NCBI GenBank assembly: GCA_022432975.1
Contig: CM039514.1
Span: 11,408,668-11,472,667, forward strand
Length of the DNA stretch: 64,000 bases
From: Begonia masoniana
Taxonomy: Eukaryota > Streptophyta > Magnoliopsida > Cucurbitales > Begoniaceae
Direction: 5' to 3'
In this document: piece by piece, positions 33,208 to 45,856 of the stretch
Layout: each line of letters begins with the position of its first letter
Position numbering within the stretch: the stretch's first letter is position 1
Notes under the pieces: generated by a model
Database searches by the model: none
Told to the model about the DNA's origin: nothing
What the model saw: the letters and a program-made list of their open reading frames with translations, nothing else
Translations under genes and position numbers: made by a program

Positions 33208-34411
33208 CACAAGGCTTCCCTCATGCGTTTTAGTGCCTTGACAATAGTCAAAAATCGGCACAAAACCGGGATAGCGGCTCATTTCATTTCTTGCATTATT
33301 TTCACCTTATTTGTTGAACTAACTTTGTGCTATCTTGTGCTATTCTAACCATTTTATTTGCTGCCCTTTTAATGCTATTTATTAATTTGAATATCTTGTT
33401 GAAATATGGTGTGCAATAGTGGAAGGAATCGGCCAAGGTAAGGCAAAGTTCTCTTCTCGGTTTCTCTTGGATTTTACCTCGGTTTTTGTTAATGTTTTTA
33501 GCCTCGGTTTTCATTTAAATTTGTTGTGTCTTTTTGTCATCATCTTCAACTAAAAACTAATCCAAAAATTGCTTGAAACAGGGTAGAAAATGAAGCATAA
33601 CTTTGGCCTAACTTGATCTACAAAACCGATTCATAATTTGCTTGTTTTCTTCACAGTTTTTAGTGTGTTATTGGTTTTAGTTGTTAAGCTTTCCTTGTTA
33701 TCATTTGAGCCTTATCTTTGCACTTAGATTTTGTCCATTCACTATATTAATTTTCTGGAAATTTTGGTGCTTTAAATCGGCTTAAATCTATTACTATAAA
33801 AATCGGAATATTATTGATCTAACCTCTCGATTTTTGCATCTTTTGTTTTGCTCTAAATTTGCATGATTAATTGCTGAATGTTGCTCTTGCTTTAACTTAT
33901 AAACTCACCTATTATATGCTGAAAATTGAATGCATGAAATTGGTTTGTAAGAATTTAGCAAAAGTACAAATTAACTTAGCAAGATTGAGCTAAACAATAC
34001 ATTAAAAATTCTGCTATGTTTGAATTAAAATTTCAACATGTTTATCTTGATTTAATTGGTGTTTAAAATATTATTACTTGCTGTTTTTAGATTTAATTAG
34101 TTGTTATTAATATTTCTCTAAGTGACCTTAGATAAAAATTGAAAAAAAAAACTTGGTTAAAATTGTGGTGATTAGTAATTGTTAAAAAAAAAAAAAAAAA
34201 AAATCTTCATTTCTTTAGTTATTGCTAAGTGTTTATTTAAATTGTTGAGTTGACTACCTATGTTAGCATGATCCCTATTTTCATTTTTTTGTTTTAGCTA
34301 AGATTATTCCTTAGTGCCTAACATTACCTAAGACATTAAGAAGATAAGTATCTCACTAATTTAGGAATATTAATTTAGACAAGAATTTGAATTTAATTAA
34401 AACACTTAACT
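33208..34411 (+). other. Untranslated leader of composite element
   Basis: AT-rich, no supported frame; includes a run of about 20 A at 34183-34202. It leads to the gag start. Confidence 0.55.
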
Positions 34412-34476
34412 ATGACTAATCGAAGTGGATTCAATCGAGATCCATTACACCAAGAACCACATCGAGCTAGGCATAC
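34412..34476 (+). pseudogene. Gag N-terminus, cut by insertion
   Basis: ATG at 34412 opens a basic stretch (MTNRSGFNRDPLHQEPHRAR) that is interrupted at 34476 by the Tekay-type element. The same phase continues after 43330 with PPPENTRHDGE. Confidence 0.65.
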
Positions 34477-34779
34477 TGTAACGCCATGAATTATATAAAC
34501 CCGGTTCGCTACTCACAATATAGAACCGAACTAGAAAGCTTGACGAAATATTTTTTTTTGCATGACTTTCAAATTCGACCTTCAATACGTTAAAACTTGC
34601 AGCGGAAATTATTTTGTATAAAATGACATTCATCAAATAAATAAAATATTGGGGACTGCTGGTTGTGGGAAAACAAAACAAAACAAAACACATCGTCCGA
34701 TCACTAAACAATAAAAGCCTTTATTCACAAAACAAAACACATCGACTGATCACTAAACGACAAAACTTATTATGCACAT

Positions 34780-35165
34780 CTACCGATGACGTAAGCCGGA
34801 TGATTCGTTCATCTAAGTCACACCGGTCACAAAACGACAAAACTTATTATACACATCTACCGATGACGTAAGCCGGATGATTCATTCATCTAACTCACAC
34901 CGGTCACAAAACAACAAATTTACTGCCTATATCTTCCGATAGCTTTCACCAAAGGCATCATCCGATAGTTTTTATTGAAGACATCATCCGATGGCTAACG
35001 GCAAAAAAAATCTTTTATTCACACACTCCGTTCACAAAAATGACAAGGCAACTAAAGACTCATACCGAAGACACCTACCGATGGCTTCTACTGAAGACAT
35101 CTTCCGATGACGTCAGTCGGATGATTCGTTCATCCAACATCTGCCGATAGACATCATCTACCGGT
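34780..35165. repeat. CTTCCGATGACGTCA-type repeats
   Basis: Recurring TACCGATGACGTAAGCCGG, CATCATCCGATAG and TCTTCCGATGACGTCAGTCG units. A match to the units at 29760-30330 in a different LTR family. The partner is 41520-41910. Confidence 0.65.
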
Positions 35166-35683
35166 AGATCAAAAACACTCAACGAAAACAGCATAGCAAC
35201 AAATTTCACTCTAAACTAAGAAAACTCCGACTATCAAAAGAACTTGAGCATTTTACTAAAAACCGTTCAAAACTACTTAAATCCGTGTATTACCCCAAAA
35301 TTTGGTAAGAACCACTTTTAAAACCAGCAGAGTATCATATCAGAAAAGTCTCAAATTGTATTCAAAACATCAAAACTACCACTGTCATAAAAACTCTCAA
35401 CATACTAAATTGAATCATTGTCAACTAAACCTTCTCATCTACTGACACCAGTTAAACCGCCCCATCAATGGCCAGATCGATGCATGAATGCACCCCTCCA
35501 ACACGCCTAGTTCTCAGCAAACTCAGAGAACACACCTGCTGTCACTTCTTCACCTACATCACTCATCTATTAGTCTAATGCTAAGTAAGTAAAGCAGTAA
35601 TGAAATGAAATACTGAAACATAAATTCCTAAACGTGAAGTTTCTACTTTTTCATCTTCGTTGCATATGCATTCGTTTCTGATC

Positions 35684-35875
35684 TGATCCCCTTGTGAAAT
35701 TGGGAGTTGGATCACTTCTCCCAAAGTCATACATCCTTTCTCTCGATTAAGGGGCGGATTAGTTCCCTTAACAACTGTTCAGATCCCCCTGTGAAATTGG
35801 GAGTTGGATCACTTCTCCCAAAGTCATACATCCTCTCTCTCGATTAAGGGGCGGATTAGTTCCCTTAACAATTTA
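35684..35875. repeat. Tandem duplication in predicted intron 2
   Basis: Two copies of a unit of about 95 bp with GTGAAATTGGGAGTTGGATC and TCGATTAAGGGGCGGATTAG. Also at 42436-42625 in the 5' LTR. Confidence 0.85.
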
Positions 35876-36031
35876 TCTGTTACAGTCTGTTCATCCCTTA
35901 CCATGCCATTTCATGTAAATTCATTTTCGCATACTTTCAAAATAAGATGCATGACATACAAACACATTCAAGAAAACATAACCTTACTGTTTTGTGATGT
36001 AGGCCCGAAGGCACAAACATACTTCACTTAC

Positions 36032-36083
36032 CTGGCTCTCCTGGAAATGCTCGGTTTCAAACTACTTCAGAAGTTTTGTTCAC
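36032..36083 (-). other. Exon-2-like block, Tekay element 1
   Basis: On the minus strand it is preceded by GACTTAG and followed by GCCAG|GTAAGTGAAG; 52 nt. The phase that joins exon 3 (EEVTAGVFSEFAEN, ending at a TAG left of 35553) contains one TGA, so this copy may be decayed. Confidence 0.4.
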
Positions 36084-36571
36084 CTAAGTCATAAACAAAA
36101 TATTAATCAGATTTCTACTAAGCCTCATTCTAATCTATCCAGAAATCTAGGGAAACTAGTTTGGAAGCTCGGTTCATTGTACATTCCTGATTTACCACAA
36201 AACCCGAACTAATTACCATACGACATTCACAAAACTCACATTTATACCCTCTCCAATCATCGATAGCTACTAGTACAGCAAGAAATCGAAATAGGGCTCA
36301 CCTAGTTTGGAGAAGATTCGAGTAGAAGAATCGCCTAGAGAGCTCTACTGCTTGAGCTGAAGACCGAAAGAGAGAAAAATGGGGAATAGTGGCGGCTACA
36401 ATGCATTAAACCCAAAACCTCTTTCCTTAAATACGTTATCCACTTTTAAATTTCCAATTACTCTTATGCCCTTACCTAGTCATCCATTAACCCTACTTTT
36501 ATTAGTGTCATTTAAAGTGTGCCATAAATTAAAAAGAATAGAGAATTGGTTTGATAGAACTGAGTGTTACA

Positions 36572-36586
36572 ATCTACCCTCCTTAA
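36572..36586 (-). other. Polypurine tract, Tekay element 1
   Basis: Complement reads TAAGGAGGGTAGAT, immediately before the 3' LTR; preceded in sense by TTTTGAGGATAAAATTC. Confidence 0.85.
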
Positions 36587-36606
36587 AAGAATTTTATCCT
36601 CAAAAT

Positions 36607-37508
36607 TCAGTACCTGAATAATTCTGGATGTTGGTCCATCATGTCTTGCTGGCGTTCCCAGGTTGTCTCCTCCAGGTTATGGTCGTGCCATAGGACTTTT
36701 ACTAGTGAAACTTCTTTATTGCGTAATACCTTCACTGCATAATCTAAGATCCTTACTGGTTTCTCCTCATAAGCAAGAGTAGGTTGAATTTCAATGTTCT
36801 GCTATTCCACAATTCGATATGGATCTCTTATGCACTTCTTTAACATAGAAACATGGAACACATTGTGTATCCCCTTCATAGAAGCCGGTAGCTGCAACTG
36901 ATAGGCTGCTCTCCCAACTCTCTTCAGAATAGTGAATGGTCCAATAAATCTGGAGTTCAACTTGCCTCTCTTCCAGAATCTCACAACTCCTTTAAATGGT
37001 GATACCTTGAGGAAAACTTCATCACCTACCTCAAACTCCAATTCTCTACGTCTCTTATCAGCATAACTTTTCTGTCAGCTTTGAGCTGTCAAAATCCGCT
37101 GGCGGATGAGGGCAACCTTCTCAATAGTTTGTTGCACGATGACAGGACCAAGCAACTGTGCTTCACCAACTTCATCCCAGTACAAAGGAGACTTGCACTT
37201 TCGTCCATACAGTGCTTCATACGGTGCCATACCAATAGTTGCCTGAAAACTGTTATTATAAAAAAACTCCACCAACGATAAATATTTACTCCAAGAACCC
37301 TGAAATTCTAATACACATGCACAGAGCATATCCTCTAGGGTCTGAATAGTTCTCTCGGATTATCCATCTGTTTGAGGGTGAAAAGCTGTGCTAAAACTAA
37401 GTTGTGTTCCCATAGCCTTGTGCAAACTTAGATGTGAATCTAGAATCCCGATCTGACACTATGGTACTTGGAACTCCATGTAATCTAACAATCTCCTGCA
37501 CATACAAT
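36607..37508 (-). pseudogene. Integrase C-terminus and chromodomain, Tekay element 1
   Basis: After the frameshift the frames continue the integrase core (DRDSRFTS; E lost next to a TAA in DG*SERT), then LEDMLCACVLEF and [19 protein letters not shown]. The GPY-type domain (FIGPFTILKRVGRAAYQLQL, NVFHVSMLKKCIRDP) and a chromodomain (KPVRILDYAVKVLRNKEV, VLWHDHNLEETTWE) follow. Terminal TGA at 36607-36609. Stops include a TGA where relatives have CGA (near 37075) and a TAG near 36801. Confidence 0.8.
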
Positions 37509-40031
37509 TCAGCAAGCTGATCCATCGAGTAAGTCATCCTTATCGGCAAAAAAGTGGGCAGATTTAGTTAATCGATCAATTATTACCCAGATTGCATCAT
37601 GTCCCTTTGTTGTTCTAGGCAATCCCACAACAAAGTCCATCGTTATTTGTTCCCATTTCCATTCAGGAACTGGTAAAAATTTCAATGTTCCCGAGGGTCT
37701 CTGATGCTCAGCTTTAATCTGCTGACAACACAAACATGATCCTACATACTCTGCCACACTCCTTTTCATACTTAGCCACCAATAATGCTGTTTAAGATCC
37801 TTGTACATCTTTGTACTCCCAGGGTGAACAGAGAATCTGGAAGAATGTGCTTCAGAAAGAATCTCATCTCGAAGTTCTTTAATGGCAGGAACAAACCATC
37901 TATTTCTAAACTTAAGGATTCCATCAGCAGAATAGTTAAAATCTGATTTGTCTGTAGAATCCATGCTTAACTTGTACTTGTTACACTCGTCATTATTCGT
38001 CTGAGCTTCCTTTATTTTCTCCAGAATAGTAGGCTTTAAGGTTATAGCTGATACACTGGATACTACTTCTAGATTAAACCTTTGAAATTCAGACTCTAAG
38101 GTTAATGGCATATCGAAAATCATAGTTGGGGTTGATGTTGTTACTCTACTCAAAGCATCTGCCACAACATTTGCTTTGCCGGGATGGTACTTAATCTCAA
38201 AATCATAATCCTTTACGAATTCCAACCATCGACATTGCCTCATATTTAATTCCTTCTGTGTGAAGATATATTTCAGACTTTTATGGTCCGAGAATATTTC
38301 ACAAGCTTGTCCATACAAGTAATGTCTCCAAATCTTAAGTGCAAATACCACTGCAGCTAATTCTAGGTCATGTGTAGGGTAATTCTTCTCATGTGTTTTC
38401 AACTTTCTAGAAGCATAGGCTATTACCTTACCATTTTCCATCAACACACATCCAAGACCAATTTTAGAAGCATCACAATAAATGCTGAATTTACCATTTT
38501 CAACCGGAAGGGTTAATATTGGGGCATTGGTTAGTTTTTGTTTAAAGGTCTGGAAACTGGATTCACATTCCTCAGTCCATGCATACTTAATATTTTTCCT
38601 AGTTAACCAAGTGAGGGGTGTAGTAATCTTCGAGAATCCTTCAATAAATTTCCTGTAGTATCCTGCTAACCCAAGGAAACTCCGAATATCTGTAGCATTC
38701 TTCGGTTGGGGCCACTCCTTAACTACTTGAACCTTGGCTGGATCGACAGATATCTCATCTCCAGAGATCACATGACCAAGAAAGTGAACTCTGTCCAACC
38801 AAAACTCACACTTGGAAAACTTAGCATAAAGTTGGTGCTGTTTAAGTACTCCTAACGCCAAACTCAAATGCCTTGCATGCTCGTCCTTTGTACGTGAATA
38901 GATTAAAATGTCATCTATAAACACAATGACAAACTTGTCGAAATACTCATGAAACACCCTATTCATAAGATCCATGAAGGCTACTGGCGCATTTGTCAAT
39001 CCAAAGGACATAACCAAAAACTCATAATGTCTGTACCTTGTGCGAAAGGCAGTCTTTGGGATATCTTCAGATTTAACTTTCAATTGATAGTAACCTGACC
39101 TTAGATCAATTTTAGAGAAAACTCTTGCACCATTAAGTTGGTCGAATAAATCGTCAATCCTTGGCAATGGATACTTGTTCTTGACAGTTAGCTTATTTAG
39201 TTCCCGATAATCAATGCACATCCGTATCGATCCATCCTTCTTTTTGACAAAAAGGACGGGTGCACCCCACGGTGAAAAGCTAGGACGTATGAACCCTTTC
39301 TCCAACAGATCCTCCAATTGCTTCTTTAATTCCTTAAGTTCTAATGGTGCTAATCTATAAGGATTTTTAGACACAGGCTCGGCGCCGGGGTAAACATCTA
39401 CAACGAATTCAATTTCCCTATCTAGTGGTAAACCAGGAAGATCATCTAGAAATACTTCAGGAAAGTCTTGGACAATTAAGACATTTTGAGGATTTGCTTT
39501 CCCTACAAGTTGCGTGTCCAAAACGCTAACTAAGAAGCACAAGTACTCTCCACATGGGGAAGATCTAATGTTAATAGAAGTCATCACAGACATTTCCTTA
39601 CTCTTCCTTGAAGCTTGAAAGGTATGTTTCAAACTACTAGGGGGTTGGAAACTAACTATTCCAGTCTTACAATCAATCGTGGCGTGGTGTTTAAACAACC
39701 AGTCCATTCCTAAGATTACATCAAATCCCATAATATTCATAATAATAAGATCAGCAGGTAGACTTACGTTCCCTACTAACACATCACTGTCAAACATCAC
39801 TTGGTTAGAGTGCATGCGTTCACCAGAGGGTAGTGCAACATTAAACACATGCATGGAAGGGGTAAACTGTACATATAACTTAAAAGCAAATGCAGATGCT
39901 ATAAACGAATGCGTTGCACCAGAATCTATTAAAGTAAAAGCAGGCACAGAGTTGATCAATATAGTACCTGACACAACAGCGGGCTGTTCCTCACCCGACT
40001 CCATCATGGGGAATATCCTCGGTTTAATCAT
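37509..40031 (-). pseudogene. Pol polyprotein (PR-RT-RH-INT), Tekay element 1
   Basis: The longest frame in the window, 840 residues. Protease [11 protein letters not shown] at ~34-44 and ILGMDWLF at ~107-114. RT from ~225: [49 protein letters not shown] and the FIDDILIYS active site at ~372. RNase [45 protein letters not shown]. The integrase HHCC domain ([21 protein letters not shown]) and first catalytic D (TMDFVVGLP) come near the end. An extra T in a T run at about 37541-37546 shifts the frame after SAHFF. Reverse-transcribes and integrates the element when intact. Confidence 0.92.
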
Positions 40032-41108
40032 GGCAGGGCCACTCTTAGAAGCTAGGCAGTCTCGGCTAATATGGCCGACCTTGTTACAATTGTAGCATCT
40101 GGTGATTCTAGGCTTTGGGCATTATTTGATCGTGTGTCCAACCTCCTCACAGTTGAAACACTTCCCAAAGCCCAATCTGCACTCGCCCGGGTGGTTCTTC
40201 AAACACTTAGGACACTGGGAAAATTTCCTGGCATTCTGTATTTTCCCTCCTGTCCCTTTACTATTCTGGCCCTCATTAGGCCTCTGCATTCCTCTTTGTT
40301 GGTGTGGCTAGATAAACTTTTGTAAGACCCCCTTTGGTCCAGCACACTTCTTTTCAGCCTCTTCCACTTCCACAGAAGTGGACACAACTTCGCTGAATGT
40401 CAAGCCTTTAATACCACAAAATTTAAATCCTCGGTAAATTTTCGGCTTCAATCCATGCACAAATTTGAACACCTTATCCTCGTCCTTGTGAGCAAAATGT
40501 CCAGCAAACCTGGACAGGGACTCAAACTGCCTACTGTAATCAGCCACAAACCCTATCTGCTTCAAGTTCAGAAACTCCAACTTCTTCGCGGTATGGACAG
40601 TGCTGTTAAAATACTTTTCATAGAAAATGTCCTTGAATTGCGACCAAGGCATCGCCAAAACAACAGTGGTGGTCTCTATTGTTTCCCACCAGAGTTTAGC
40701 TTCACCAGCCAAATGAAATGTTGCCAACGTGACCTTGTCTCCTTCTTCAATGTTGGCACACCTAAACATACTCTCAATCTTTCTAATCCATCATTCGGCA
40801 AAAACTGGATCAGATGACTGTCCATCAAACGTGGGTGGTCGTAACCTCCTGAATCTATCTCCAGAATGTTCATTGCTAAAACTCGAATTGGCACTTCCCT
40901 GTATCTCTCGTTTCAACAGCACTCCTAGCTGATTGGACTGCTGACGTACTAGGTCTGTTTGCTGACGCACCAAATCTGTCAGCTGCCTAATCATGCTAGG
41001 ATCTTCTTCACGCCCCAGATTCGGTATCTCTCTTGGTACTCTTGGTCTCCCTGGTCGTCTAGACATCATACTAGATTCCTGCATAGGGTTAACTACCCTA
41101 ATAAACAT
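40032..41108 (-). pseudogene. Gag with zinc knuckles, Tekay element 1
   Basis: N-terminal frame 40791-41108 has a repeated LVRQQTDLVRQQSNQ coiled-coil-like stretch and PPTFDGQSSDP. It ends at a TGA (40788-40790) where the sister element reads AEQWIRKIES. The capsid-like frame 40308-40769 follows (LAGEAKLWWETIE, VADYSRQFESLSRFAGHF). Then cysteine motifs CPKCLKNHPGEC, CFNCEEVGHTIK and [14 protein letters not shown]; the middle one is cut by a TAA (40122-40124). Confidence 0.85.
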
Positions 41109-41206
41109 CTGATAACTAAGGCTAACATAAACACTTACAGTTGTTGGAGTGCTCCCATGCGACGATCGGCATTGATGAGTAATCTTTTGAACGGTTTAAC
41201 TGAATG

Positions 41207-41218
41207 TCTCTGATACCA
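41207..41218 (-). other. Primer-binding site, Tekay element 1
   Basis: Complement TGGTATCAGAGA, beside the 5' LTR start. Confidence 0.85.
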
Positions 41219-41221
41219 TAC

Positions 41222-43325
41222 TGTAACGCACTGAATTACATAAACCCGGTTCGCTACTCACAATACTGAACCGAACTAGAAAGCTTGACGAAATATTTTT
41301 TTTTGCACGACTTTCAAATTCGACCTTCAATACGTTAAAACTTGCAACGGAAATTATTTTATATAAAACGACATTCATCAAATAAATAAAATATTGGGGA
41401 CTGCTGGTTGTGGGAAAACAAAACAAAACAAAACACATTGTCCGATCACTAAACGACAAAAGCCTTTACTCACAAAACAAAACACATTGACCGATCACTA
41501 AACGACAAAACTTATTATGCAAATCTACCGATGACGTAAGCCGGATGATTCGTTCTTCTAACTCACACCGGTCACAAAACGACAAAACTTATTATACACA
41601 TCTACCGATGACGTAAGCCGGATGATTCATTCATCTAACTCACACCGGTCACAAAACAACAAATTTACTGCCTACATCTTCCGATAGCTTTCACCAAAGG
41701 CATCATCCGATAGTTTTTATTGAAGACATCATCCGATGGCTAAACGGCAAAAAAAATCTTTTATTCACACACTCCGTTCACAAAAATGACAAGGCGACTA
41801 AAGACTCATACCGAAGACACCTACCGATGGCTTCTACTGAAGACATCTTCCGATGACGTCGGCCGGATGATTCATTCATCCAACATCTGCCGATAGACAT
41901 CATCTACCGGTAGATCAAAAACACTCAACGAAAACAGCATAGCAACAAATTTCACTCTAAACTAAGAAAACTCCGACTATCAAAAGAACTTGAGCATTTT
42001 ACTAAAAATCGTTCAAAACTACTTAAATCCGTGTATTACCCCAAAATTTTCGTAAGAACCACTTTTAAAACCAGCAGAGTATCATATAAGAAAAGTCTCA
42101 AATTGTATTCAAAACATCAAAACTACCACTGTCATAAAAACTCTCAACATACTAAATCGAATCATTGTAAACTAAACCTTCTCATTTACTGACACCAGTT
42201 AAACCGCCCCATCAATGGCCAGATCGATGCATGAATGCACCCCTCCAACAGGCCTAGTTCTCAGCAAACTCAGAGAACACACCTTCTGTCACTTCTTCAC
42301 CTACATCACAAAACTCATCTATTAGCCTAATGCTAAGTAAGTAAAGTAGTAATGAAATGAAATACTGAAACATAAATTCCTAAACGTGCAGTTTCTACTT
42401 TCTCATCTCAGTTGCATATGCATTCGTTTCTGATCTGATCCCCCCGTGAAATTGGGAGTTGGATCACTTCTCCCAAAGTTATACATCCTCTCTCTCGATT
42501 AAGGGGCAGATTAGTTCTCTTAACAACTGTTCAGATCCCCCTGTGAAATTGGGAGTTGGATCACTTCTTCCAAAGTCATACATCCTCTCTCTCGATTAAG
42601 GGGCGGATTAGTTCTCTTAACAATTTATCTGTTACAGTCTGTTCATCCCTTACCATGCCATTTCATGTAAATTCATTTTCGCATACTTTCAAAATAAGAT
42701 GCATGACATACAAACACATTCAAGCAAACATAACCTTACTGTTTTGTGATGTAGGCCCGAAGGCACAAGCATACTTCACTTACCTGGCTCTCCTGGAAAT
42801 GCTCGGTTTCAAACTACTTCAGAAGTTTTGTTCACCTAAGTCATAAACAGAATATTAATCAGATTTCTACTAAGCCTCATTCTAATCTATCCAGAAATCT
42901 AGGGAAACTAGTTTGGAAGCTTGGTTCATTGTACATTCCTGATTTACCACAAAACCCGAACTAGCTTACCATACGGCATTCACAAAACTCACATTTATAC
43001 CCTCTCCAATCATCGATAGCTACTAGTACAGCAAGAAATCGAAATAGGGCTCACCTAGTTTAGAGAAGATTCGAGTAGAAGAATCACCTAGAGAGCTCTG
43101 CTGCTTGAGCTGAAGACCGAAAGAGAGAAAAATGGAGAATAGTGGCGGCTACAATGCATTAAACCCAAAACCTCTTTCCTTAAATACGTTATCCACTTTT
43201 AAATTTTCAATTACTCTTATGCCCTTGCCTAGTCATCCATTAACCCTACTTTTATTATTGTCATTTAAAGTGTGCCATAAATTAAAAAAGAATAGAGAAT
43301 TGGTTTGATAGAACCGGGTGTTACA
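41222..43325 (-). repeat. 5' LTR of Tekay-type element 1
   Basis: 2104 bp, highly similar to 34477-36571. Includes TGACGTAA/TGACGTCG repeats at 41520-41910 and the duplicated GTGAAATTGGGAGTTGGATC unit at 42436-42625. Confidence 0.92.
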
Positions 43326-44447
43326 GATACTCCCCCACCCGAAAACACACGACACGATGGTGAGACTAGTTCTCAAGGAGCCATGCAAGGACAAATTGAT
43401 GCCTTAACAATAATAGTTAATAGCCTTGCCCAACAAGTCCAAACAATGCTGAACAATCCTCCTCGTAGAGGGTTCCATGAACGTGTCCCTTCTCAAGAGA
43501 CCTCCTCTAGGATTATTCCCGAGCGCCCTAGGCATAGAGCACCTTTTCAACCACCCATAGAGGAAGAGGAATGAGTTGAACCCCAAAGAAGAAGACCACG
43601 TCATTTTAATTCGGAGGATGATATTTGGACGGAAGATGATGAGGAGTACCGACCCAATCGTCGTAGGGACAATGACGACCTTCGTATTGTCAAGATGACA
43701 ATTCCCCCTTTCAATAGGACATGTGACAGACACACATATCTTGATTGGGTTGATAAGATAGAGAGTTTTTGAGTGTCACGACTATTCCGAGCGAGTTAAA
43801 ATTCAACTCGCCTCTCTTGAATTAACGGGCCACGCCGCATTATGGTGGTCCAACCTTAAAAACCAAAGAATGCGTACATTAGGATACCCCGTCTCAACAT
43901 GGAATACCATGAAAGACGTCATGCACAAGAGGTTCGTTCCCCGACACTACAAACACGAACTCTTCCATCAACTTCACAACCTTAAGCAAAATTCTCTCTC
44001 GGTCGATGAGTATATCACGGAATTTGAGACTCTTAATATGCGTTGTGCTATTGATGAGCCCGAGGAACAACTCATTGCGAGATTCATTTGAGGTCTGAAC
44101 CGCGATGTTGGAGACGTGGTTGAAGTTCAACAATTGCAAACCATGGACATGGTCATTCAACTTGCCCTCACGGTGGAAAGACAACTCAAAAGAAAGCGTA
44201 AAACCAATTTTCCAACTAAATTTCCATCTAGGCATTTGGATCAAGACAAGCCTAAACCACCATGGAAAAACAAAGAGAAAAGGCCGATTAACCGTAATTG
44301 GCCACCTAAAATTCCATTCAACCAAAACAAGCCCCCTCCTACGGACAAAAATCAATCGAACCCCCTAAAGGACAAAGAGCCCGTGATGTCCAATGCTACA
44401 AGTGCTTAGGCAAAGGACATTACGCAAATGAATGTTCTAACCATCGA
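43326..44447 (+). pseudogene. Gag of composite element, main part
   Basis: Resumes after the insertion with PPPENTRHDGE and a coiled-coil-like QIDALTIIVNSLAQQVQTML. After a TGA (43572-43574) come acidic/Arg stretches and the capsid-like region (LASLELTGHAALWWSNLK, DVMHKRFVPRHYKHELFHQL). Next are a TGA (44089-44091), LALTVERQLKRKRK and a CCHC knuckle CYKCLGKGHYANEC at 44394-44435. A frame loss near 43770 (KIESF) is a further break. Confidence 0.8.
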
Positions 44448-45856
44448 GTGATAGTTATCAAGGAGTCAAGCAGAGAATGGGAGAGTGAGAACGATGAAGG
44501 TCAATACCTCAATAAGGAAGTAGAAGAAGAGGTAGATAATGAGAGCGAGCACGAGTCGGAAGAGTGTGCTGCTCAAGACGGACCACTTTTAATGTTGATG
44601 AGGACTGCCAACGTGAAAACATTTTTCAAAGTAGATGTGCAGTCAAAGACAAAGTATGTTCGGTGATTATAGATAGTGGAAGTTGCGTTAACGTAGCTTC
44701 CCGAGATATGGTTAGCAAGCTTGGATTGGAGACGACAAACCACCCTAAACCATATAAGTTGAGATGGTTGGATGATAGAGATGACATTAAGGTGACCAAA
44801 CAAGTAACCATCAATTTTACTATTGAAAAATATAAGGATTCAGTTACTTGCGATGTCGTGCCGATGAAAGCGAGTCATCTTCTATTAGGACGACCATGGC
44901 TCTACGACCGTAGGGTACATTATGATGGTTACCTCAACAACTATAGTTTGAAATTCGGCGGTAGAAATATCAAATTACTTCCTATGACCCCTGAACAAAT
45001 TGCTCATGACAATGCGGTTAGGAAGGAGGAAAAGATTAAAGAAAATCTTTTCTTGACCAAAAAGGGATTAAGAGCTGCAGTGACGAAGAGAAAAACGGTG
45101 ATTCTTGTTTTATTTAGAGACCGTATTATGGAGCTTGGAGAGATACCCTTACCGATCCAAAACCTACATAAGATTTATCAAGATGTTTTTCCTGAAGAAC
45201 TACCCCCTGGACTACCACCGATTAGAGGAATAAAACATCAAATCGACCTCCAACCCGGCACTATGTCACCAAATCGACCGGCCTATAGGATGAGGCCTGA
45301 AGAAGCGAAGGAATTACAAGATCAAGTCCAAGAGTTATTAGGGAGAGGTTACATTCGGGAGTCAATGAGCCCATGTGCTGTACCTACCTTGTTGGTACCT
45401 AAGAAAGATGGCTCTATGCGAATGTGTGTTGATAGTCGGGCTATCAACCAAATTACCATTAAATATAGATATCTTATCCCTCGACTCGAAGACATGTTAG
45501 ACGAAATGAGCAGAGCATCAATTTTCTCCAAAGTAGACTTGAAGAGCGGATATCACCAAATACGGATGAAAGAAGGTGATGAATGGAAAACCACCTTCAA
45601 AACAAAATATGGATTGTTTGAGTGGATGGTTATGCCATTCGGTCTTACAAATGCCCCGAGCACCTTCATAAGATTAATGCACCACGTTCTTAAGGACTTC
45701 CTTGGAAAATTTGTTGTCGTGTATTTCGATGACATCTTGGTGTATAGTCGCGACCTCCCCCAACATGTCAACCACCTCGGGATGTTATTTCAAACTCTCC
45801 GACGAACTAAATTATTTGGAAATTTGAGTAAGTGCTCCTTTGAACAAGAAAAAGGT
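44448..45856 (+). pseudogene. Protease and reverse transcriptase of composite element
   Basis: After the knuckle an acidic linker (ESEHESEECAAQDG) leads to a protease with SVIIDSGSCVNVASRDMV and LLLGRPWLYDR. RT follows: [64 protein letters not shown] and VVYFDDILVYS. The main frame runs from 44564 in a different phase to the linker, so a shift lies between. It ends in a frameshift at about 45856, within KKVYFLGFIISKDG. Confidence 0.88.

Larger units (their letters stand above)
34477..36571 (-). repeat. 3' LTR of Tekay-type element 1
   Basis: 2095 bp, colinear with 41222-43325. Contains the TGACGTCA/TGACGTAA region (34780-35165), a tandem duplication of about 97 bp (35684-35875) and the splice module (exon 3 from 35553 leftward, exon 2 36032-36083, exon 1 donor at 36302/36301). 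Confidence 0.92.
34477..43325 (-). mobile_element. Near-complete Tekay/Del-type Ty3/gypsy element, 8.85 kb
   Basis: Minus-strand element with LTRs 34477-36571 and 41222-43325, both TGTAAC...GTTACA. PBS complement is at 41207-41218 and PPT complement at 36572-36586. Target duplication CATAC (34472-34476) versus GATAC (43326-43330). Interior encodes gag, protease, RT, RNase H, integrase and chromodomain in that order. Stops and frameshifts make it inactive. Long LTRs and a chromodomain after integrase fit the Tekay (Del) clade. It inserted into gag of the composite element. Confidence 0.92.

Noticed and set aside
37081..41213. Plus-strand frames opposite the Tekay pol
   Set aside because: Shadows of the minus-strand polyprotein; none has a recognisable domain.
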